A stretch of DNA of 39,246 nt from Pyrinomonadaceae bacterium. GTDB lineage: Bacteria > Acidobacteriota > Blastocatellia > Pyrinomonadales > Pyrinomonadaceae. Below the pieces are notes generated by a model. The model worked only from the letters and a program-made list of their open reading frames with translations. It did no database searches and was not told where the DNA came from. Positions within the stretch are counted from its first letter, which is position 1. The number at the start of each line of letters is the position of its first letter. The stretch spans positions 1 to 39,246 of the forward strand of contig JACCUI010000247.1 of the NCBI GenBank assembly GCA_013811945.1. The letters are read 5' to 3'. This document shows, one piece after another, positions 33,870 through 39,246 of the stretch. A program made the position numbers and the translations under genes.

Positions 33870-36332
33870 TCATTCGTAGCGCAGTGCCACTAGCGGGTTA
33901 ACCTTTGTCGCTCGTCGAGCTGGAACCAGACAGGCGACAAAGGCAACCGCAGCCAGCAACAAAGGAACGAGAATGAATGTCGTCACGTCGTAGGCGCTAA
34001 CTCCAATCAAGACGGACGACAACACTCGCGCCATTGCCAGCGACAACACAAACCCGATCACCACTCCGATTGACGCCATCTTCATTCCCTCACTTGTGAT
34101 CAGCTTCAGCACATCGGCTCGCCTGGCACCGAGCGCCATGCGAATACCAACTTCACGCGTGCGTTGGGAGACGATGTAGGCCATTACGCTGTAGAGTCCT
34201 ACTGCGGAGAGCAGCAACGCCACTACCCCAAACCCAAGAGCAAGAATTGCTGCCATGTTGGGACCCCAGAGTGCCCAGGTCATGTGCTCGTCCATCGTCT
34301 TGATCGCAAATAGCGGGATGCGGCGATCAAGCGCTTGCACTTCGTTACGAATGGGACCAACCAGACTGCTCGGATCGCCGGTGGTACGCACCATCAGCAT
34401 CATGCCGCTGGCGCCTCGCTGGGCCATCGGGGAGTAGTAGTACGGCTTGGGATCTTCAGCCAGGGTGCGGTACTTGCCGGTTCTAACCACGCCCACAACT
34501 TCAATCGCATCGGGACTGTTTGGACCGATGAAGATGCGCTTTCCAATTGCGCTCTCGCCCGGCCAAAGCATTTGCGCCATTCTTTCGTTAATAATAACCA
34601 CGCGCGGCACACCCTTCCGATCTCGCTCCTCAAAATCGCGTCCGGCGATCATGGAAATCTGCAATGTCTGGAAGTGGCCCGGACTGACTACGTTGTTCAT
34701 GATGTTGCGGCCGGGGCTGCCCGGCGCCAGTGTTTCGCCCTCTTTCAGTATTGGCCCGCTTGAATTGGAGCTATCGCTGAGCGGTACCAAACGCCCTACA
34801 CTCGCTGCCTGTACTCCGGGCAAGCTGCCGGCGCGTTCGATCAGCAGCGTGAAGAAGTTCTTTGTCCGTTCTTCGTCATAGCCCATAAGCTCGGGATTCA
34901 ACGAAACCAGCAGCACCCCCCGGGCTGCGAAACCCGGATCCATCTTCTGCGCGTTGCGAAAACTCTTGATGAAGAGTCCGCCACAGACGAGGACCACGAG
35001 GGACAAGGCCACCTGGGCCACCACGAGCGAGTTTCGCAATGTAAACCGGCGACGTTTTCCTCCCTGTCCGGCGTTCGCATCGCCCTTCAACACGGGGACA
35101 ATCTCTGGATTTGAAGCATGCCAAGCGGGCGCCAGCCCGAAGATCATTCCGGTAGCGAGCGAAACAATTAAAGTGAAGAACAGGGCGCGCGCATCCAGCG
35201 CAAAGAGATCGTTGAGCACGTTGTAGGGCAAGACGGGAATGAAGCCTTGCATCAAACCCGTCACCCAATACGCCAGCAACAGTCCGAACCCACCCCCGAG
35301 CACTGAGAGCAACATACTTTCTGTCAGCAGTTGTCGAATCAAACGCGCGCGACTGGCGCCGAGCGCGAGACGGACTCCAATCTCTTTTCGACGCGAGGCC
35401 GCCCGCGCCAGCAGCAGATTCGCCACGTTCGCGCAGGCGATCAGCAGAATGAGACCTGTGATCGCCAGCGCGATGGCCGCCCCACTCTTTATGACCATCG
35501 CGGCCTCATCCCAACGTCCGTCAAGCTCCGTCCGGACCACTACGCGTGTTGAGCTCGCTCGCTCATTTGGATACGACTGATTCAAGCGTTGCGCTATTGC
35601 AGACAGCTCGGCTGAGGCTTGGGCAAGCGTAACGCCAGGCTTTAGTCGCCCTATCAGGTTCATCCAATGGCTGCCGCGATCGCTTAACAACTCGGGCGCG
35701 CGCATGAGTTCTTCGGCCATCATCATTGGCGCCCAAAAGTCCATGGACAGACCAAACTTTGTGCCCTTGAATGATTCGGGCGCCACACCGATTACAGTGT
35801 ACGCGCGGCTGTTCAGCTCGATCGTCTTGCCGACAATTTTCGGATCAGAGGCTAGGCGACGCTGCCAGAGGCTATGACCTATAACGACGACCGGAGCCGC
35901 TCCCAGCGCCTTGTCTTCGTCGGCCGCAAATCCGCGGCCCAAAGCCGGCTGCACCCCTAACGCATCGAAGTAGTTACCACTCACCAACTGGCCCCAGATC
36001 ACATCGTTCTGGTCCCCGGTGCTGATCGCTGCCTGGGCCATGTCTTCGGCAATCAGACCGGCAAAGACCGTGTTCTGCTCGCGATAGTCCTTAAAGTCCG
36101 GATACGAGAAGCTGTCGGTCGTACCGCGATCGTCGGTGGCCTCGAAAGGCCGGACCATCTGATCAGGTTCGGGCACAGGCAAAGGGCGGAAGATAAACGC
36201 ACTGACGCCACTGAAGATCGCTGTATTCGCGCCGATTCCCAGCGCGAGCGCGAGGACTGCGACGATTGTGATGCCCGGCGATTTCGCCAGCATGCGAATC
36301 CCGTAACGAAGGTCTTGCCAGAGTGTTTGCAT
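33870..36332 (-). CDS. ADOP-family orphan permease 5
   Basis: 820 residues from the Met at 36332 (MQTLWQDLRYGIRMLAKSPG). The frame runs 18 codons further upstream without a better start, and a GGAG-type site lies before this Met. The first FtsX unit has LLIACANVANLLLARAASRR and VRLALGASRARLIRQLLTES. The cytoplasmic linker carries a basic GGKRRRFTLRNS. The second unit has [24 protein letters not shown], and it ends [20 protein letters not shown]. It is the most divergent copy by eye, with its own periplasmic sequence, but its N-terminus is the closest match to the relic at 33467-33560. Confidence 0.93.
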   Translation of the reverse strand: MQTLWQDLRYGIRMLAKSPGITIVAVLALALGIGANTAIFSGVSAFIFRPLPVPEPDQMVRPFEATDDRGTTDSFSYPDFKDYREQNTVFAGLIAEDMAQAAISTGDQNDVIWGQLVSGNYFDALGVQPALGRGFAADEDKALGAAPVVVIGHSLWQRRLASDPKIVGKTIELNSRAYTVIGVAPESFKGTKFGLSMDFWAPMMMAEELMRAPELLSDRGSHWMNLIGRLKPGVTLAQASAELSAIAQRLNQSYPNERASSTRVVVRTELDGRWDEAAMVIKSGAAIALAITGLILLIACANVANLLLARAASRRKEIGVRLALGASRARLIRQLLTESMLLSVLGGGFGLLLAYWVTGLMQGFIPVLPYNVLNDLFALDARALFFTLIVSLATGMIFGLAPAWHASNPEIVPVLKGDANAGQGGKRRRFTLRNSLVVAQVALSLVVLVCGGLFIKSFRNAQKMDPGFAARGVLLVSLNPELMGYDEERTKNFFTLLIERAGSLPGVQAASVGRLVPLSDSSNSSGPILKEGETLAPGSPGRNIMNNVVSPGHFQTLQISMIAGRDFEERDRKGVPRVVIINERMAQMLWPGESAIGKRIFIGPNSPDAIEVVGVVRTGKYRTLAEDPKPYYYSPMAQRGASGMMLMVRTTGDPSSLVGPIRNEVQALDRRIPLFAIKTMDEHMTWALWGPNMAAILALGFGVVALLLSAVGLYSVMAYIVSQRTREVGIRMALGARRADVLKLITSEGMKMASIGVVIGFVLSLAMARVLSSVLIGVSAYDVTTFILVPLLLAAVAFVACLVPARRATKVNPLVALRYE

Positions 36333-36450
36333 AACCGCGTCTCCGATTCCTTCAAATTCCCGATTGAACCCATTGCCGATTTTCAAGCGCCGACTCTCGA
36401 AGGCTCTTTCAAACTACCGATTAACTGCGCCTCGCGACCTTCTCACCAAT

Positions 36451-36478
36451 CAGCAATTGGCAATCGGCAATTGGAAAT
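36451..36478. repeat. heptad repeat at the 3' end of ADOP 6
   Basis: Four gapless 7-nt units, CAGCAAT, TGGCAAT, CGGCAAT and TGGAAAT, end 4 bp from the stop codon of the permease gene at 36483. Confidence 0.8.
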
Positions 36479-36482
36479 GTCA

Positions 36483-38912
36483 TTACTCATAACGAAGTGC
36501 AATCAAGGGATCGACTTTCGTTGCGCGTCGCGCCGGGATGTAGCAGGCGAGCAGCGCCACCGTCGTTAGCAGCAACGTAATGACCGCGAAAGTTACCGGA
36601 TCCGTCGTGCTCACGCCGTAGAGCATCGTTACCAGCAATCGAGTCAGGCCGAGGGCGGCGACCAGACCAAGCGCGACTCCTCCCAGCGCCATCTTCATTC
36701 CGTGAATTAAGACGAGCCGAAGCACGTCGCTGCGTTGCCCGCCCAGGGCGAGGCGAATCCCGAGTTCGTGTGTCCGCTGGCCAACGAGATACGAAATGAC
36801 ACCGTAGAGTCCGAGGCTCGCCAGCAGCAGCGCCACCACGGCAAAGGCGTCGAGCAGGATCATCGAGAAGCGACGGTCCGCCAGCGTGCCGGCGATCACC
36901 TCATTCATCGTTTGAGGTCTGGAGATGACATTCTGTTGGTTGTGGTTTTGTACGACGCGGCGGATCGAATCGAAAGGTACTGCTGCCGGCCCGTCGGCAG
37001 CCGCTATTACTCCCACGCCCGCAGCCAATCCCCTCATTGCGGTGTCCGAAAACTGCCTGAAGGGTTCGTAGAGCTGAGCTTGAAGCGTCTGCGCTTCGTC
37101 CGAATCGAGACTCCACTGCTTCACATGCCCAACCACCCCGATGATCTGCTGCGGCTCCTCTCCCTCCTGAAGAATTCGCTTGCCGATGGGGTCAGCATCG
37201 CCAAAGTGTTTGCGGGCAAAGACCTCATCGATCACCACGACGGGTTGAGATCGTTCATCATCCTGGTCGGTGAAGAAGCGGCCCTGCTTGAGTGGAATGC
37301 CCATGGCCGTCAGATAACCGGCCTCGACCCTGTACACCACTGCCATGTGCATTTCGCTCTGACTAGCCGGTTTGGGCTGGCCTTCGAGCCAGAAGAAAAG
37401 GTCGTCTTCGCCCTGCAAGGGAACTGCACCTGCCGAGAATGAAACTGCCCGGACACCCGGCGTCGAGCTGAGCTGATTACTGAGATCGCGCAAGTTGGCG
37501 CGAACCACTTCCGGGCTGGCCGTCATCATTGACGGAGAAAGACTGAGTCCGAAGGTCAACACATTGTCCGGACGAAACCCCGGATCGACGTTCCAGAGCG
37601 CGCTGAGACTGCGAATCATCAACCCCGCGCCTATCAATAGGACCACCGCCAGCGCCATCTCGATCGCGACCAGGACGCCCTGCGCGCGTCCGCGCCCGCT
37701 ACTCGCCCCGCGCCCGCCTTCCTTGAGTGTTTCTGATAAACGCCACTTCGAAGTCCTAAGCGCCGGAGCGAGGCCGGCCAAAATCCCTGTGAGCAGCGAA
37801 ACGGCCACCGTGAAAATCATGACGCGGGCGTCCAGCCCAACCTCCGTCGCGCGGGGTAGCGTGGTGGGCAGCACAGCGAGCGCGGCATGTGTGCCCCAAC
37901 CCGCGACCACCAACCCCAGTCCGCCGCCGGCAAGGGCCAGCAGCATGCTCTCGGTGAGAGATTGGCGGAGCAAGCGCCACCGGCCAGCGCCCAATGCGGC
38001 GCGAATGGCAAATTCGCGGGTCCTGCCGGTCGAGCGCGCGAGCAGGAGGTTACTGACATTAACGCACGCAATTAGCAGCACGAACCCGACCGCGCCAAGC
38101 AACATCCACAGGATCGGACCGATGTCCCCCACCATCCTTTCCTTTAGAGGGACGATCTTTGAGCCATTGCCTTTATTGGTAGCGGGATATGCAGTGGCTA
38201 GATCCCCCATCACTCTGTTGAGATCGGCCTGCGCTTGCTCGATGGTGACGCCTGGCTTGACTCGCCCAATCCCGTGAAGACCCAAAGCGACGGCACGGTT
38301 CCGCAGCGCCGGGTTATTCCACTGACCGATGGGCACAAACACATCGACAGTGCGATAGAGACTGAAGCTCGCCGGGAGCACACCGATAATGGTGTAGTTC
38401 TTGTCATCCAAGGTCAGGCCCTTCCCCACAACATTCTCCGCAGCACCAAACTTGCGCTGCCAAAGGTCCGCGCTGATCACGGCAACCGGTGCGGCGCCGG
38501 GCTCATCTTCCCCTGGCGCAAAGGTTCGCCCCAGCGCGGGCTTCACCTCGAGCACAGAGAAAAGGTCGGCTGAGGTCAATCTGGCGTTGACGCGCTCTGC
38601 TTCGCCTGTGCCTATCAGACTGAAGCCGAACCCGCGCGAAATGGCCATGGAGGAAAATGTCCGGTTCTCTTTTTGCAGGTCACGAAAATTAGGGTACGGG
38701 ATAGCGCCTGTTTCGAAATTCGGCTTGCTCTGGTGGAGCGTCACAAGCTGGTCAGGCTGCGGAAAGGGCAGCGGATTGAGTAGCACGCCGTTGACCACCG
38801 AAAAGAGCGCTACGTTGGCGCCGATGCCCAGCGCGAGCGTCGCCACAACTACAGAGGTGAAGCCGGGATTTTTCAGTAACATTCGCAGACCAAGTCGTAG
38901 GTCTTGAAACAT
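36483..38912 (-). CDS. ADOP-family orphan permease 6
   Basis: An intact permease of 809 residues. A strong AGGAGGGA ribosome site sits 5 nt before the ATG. It starts MFQDLRLGLRMLLKNPGFTS, slightly shorter than its neighbours. The first FtsX unit has LLIACVNVSNLLLARSTGRT and IRAALGAGRWRLLRQSLTES, with V-N-V-S replacing the usual A-N-V-A. The second unit has QRTHELGIRLALGGQRSDVLRLV, and it ends [20 protein letters not shown]. It has no ATPase partner. The spacer downstream, to ADOP 5, is the shortest in the array (150 bp), so these two are the best candidates for co-transcription. Confidence 0.93.
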   Translation of the reverse strand: MFQDLRLGLRMLLKNPGFTSVVVATLALGIGANVALFSVVNGVLLNPLPFPQPDQLVTLHQSKPNFETGAIPYPNFRDLQKENRTFSSMAISRGFGFSLIGTGEAERVNARLTSADLFSVLEVKPALGRTFAPGEDEPGAAPVAVISADLWQRKFGAAENVVGKGLTLDDKNYTIIGVLPASFSLYRTVDVFVPIGQWNNPALRNRAVALGLHGIGRVKPGVTIEQAQADLNRVMGDLATAYPATNKGNGSKIVPLKERMVGDIGPILWMLLGAVGFVLLIACVNVSNLLLARSTGRTREFAIRAALGAGRWRLLRQSLTESMLLALAGGGLGLVVAGWGTHAALAVLPTTLPRATEVGLDARVMIFTVAVSLLTGILAGLAPALRTSKWRLSETLKEGGRGASSGRGRAQGVLVAIEMALAVVLLIGAGLMIRSLSALWNVDPGFRPDNVLTFGLSLSPSMMTASPEVVRANLRDLSNQLSSTPGVRAVSFSAGAVPLQGEDDLFFWLEGQPKPASQSEMHMAVVYRVEAGYLTAMGIPLKQGRFFTDQDDERSQPVVVIDEVFARKHFGDADPIGKRILQEGEEPQQIIGVVGHVKQWSLDSDEAQTLQAQLYEPFRQFSDTAMRGLAAGVGVIAAADGPAAVPFDSIRRVVQNHNQQNVISRPQTMNEVIAGTLADRRFSMILLDAFAVVALLLASLGLYGVISYLVGQRTHELGIRLALGGQRSDVLRLVLIHGMKMALGGVALGLVAALGLTRLLVTMLYGVSTTDPVTFAVITLLLTTVALLACYIPARRATKVDPLIALRYE

Positions 38913-38933
38913 TTCGTCCCTCCTGTCATTTCC

Positions 38934-38987
38934 GATTGCCGATTCTTCTGATTGCCGATTGGCAATTTCAGATCTCAGATCTCAGAT
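38934..38987. repeat. compound heptad array upstream of ADOP 6
   Basis: GATTGCC, GATTCTT, a 2-nt slip, GATTGCC and GATTGGC (38934-38963) are followed 3 nt later by TTCAGAT, CTCAGAT and CTCAGAT (38967-38987). Both heptad families seen elsewhere lie side by side here, 22 bp upstream of the ADOP 6 start codon. Confidence 0.8.
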
Positions 38988-39095
38988 CTGAAATTTGAAA
39001 TTGAAACGCCGAACTCCGAATCCTTCGAACGTAGACTCTAAGACGCCTTCAAACCCGACTTGAATTGCACCAATCACAAATCGACAATTGCAAGC

Positions 39096-39116
39096 CGAAA
39101 TTCGAAATCCGAAATT
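39096..39116. repeat. heptad repeat at the 3' end of ADOP 7
   Basis: Three gapless 7-nt units, CGAAATT, CGAAATC and CGAAATT, end 1 bp from the stop codon of the partial permease gene at the right edge. Confidence 0.75.
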
Positions 39117-39117
39117 C

Positions 39118-39246
39118 TTACTCGTAACGAAGCGCGACCAAGGGATCGACCTTCGTAGCCCGCCGCGCTGGGATGTAACAAGCGAGCAGTGCCACGAAGA
39201 GTAAGCCCACTGAGACGATTGCATAGGTCATGACATCAGTCGGCGT
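39118..39246 (-). CDS. ADOP-family orphan permease 7, C-terminal end only
   Basis: The last 42 codons of a seventh copy, cut by the window edge. Translation gives [20 protein letters not shown] and then the family terminus [20 protein letters not shown], with TAA at 39118-39120. The array therefore continues beyond the window. Confidence 0.9.
   Translation of the reverse strand, partial: TPTDVMTYAIVSVGLLFVALLACYIPARRATKVDPLVALRYE

Overview
The window looks like chromosomal DNA of an Acidobacteriota bacterium, most likely class Blastocatellia. The main evidence is a block of very large MacB/FtsX-type permeases of about 800 residues with no ATPase beside them. This is the architecture of the acidobacterial duplicated orphan permeases (ADOP family). 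A 1061-residue TonB-dependent receptor with an N-terminal carboxypeptidase-regulatory-like domain and a soluble Hanks-type Ser/Thr kinase agree with that placement. No rRNA, tRNA or CRISPR array was seen.

Layout. Positions 173-5645 (minus strand) hold an ABC efflux cluster: two FtsX-type permeases, a periplasmic adaptor, a LolD/MacB-type ATPase, then a secreted alpha/beta hydrolase. Positions 6143-7500 hold a small four-helix membrane protein divergent from an XRE/MmyB-type regulator. A 17-bp palindrome lies between them, and the regulator is frameshifted. Positions 7640-10529 encode a Ser/Thr kinase joined in frame to a UvrD/Rep helicase, with one frameshift inside the helicase. Positions 10866-13353 encode a secreted TPR protein running into a heavily degraded alpha/beta hydrolase. 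Positions 13440-15103 (minus) are an AidB-type acyl-CoA dehydrogenase with an internal amber codon and a frameshift. Positions 15394-18579 (minus) are the TonB-dependent receptor. A short relic resembling RtcB RNA ligase lies at 18838-19095. Positions 19237-22006 (minus) encode an NtrC-type response regulator followed by its histidine kinase.

From 22233 to the right edge there are seven consecutive minus-strand ADOP permeases. The first is frameshifted and the last is cut by the window edge. A truncated N-terminal relic of an eighth copy lies at 33467-33560. No ATP-binding subunit lies in this array.

The intergenic DNA is unusually structured. Six sizeable inverted-repeat or REP/MITE-like elements are present. 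The ADOP spacers also carry degenerate tandem repeats with a strict 7-nt period, and a short heptad run ends within about 1 to 11 nt of almost every ADOP stop codon (all seven end within 11 nt).

At least five genes carry frameshifts or nonsense codons, and there are two gene relics. Some lesions could be sequencing errors. The hydrolase (several indels plus a nonsense codon) and the AidB gene look like real decay. All function calls come from reading motifs by eye; no database search was run.
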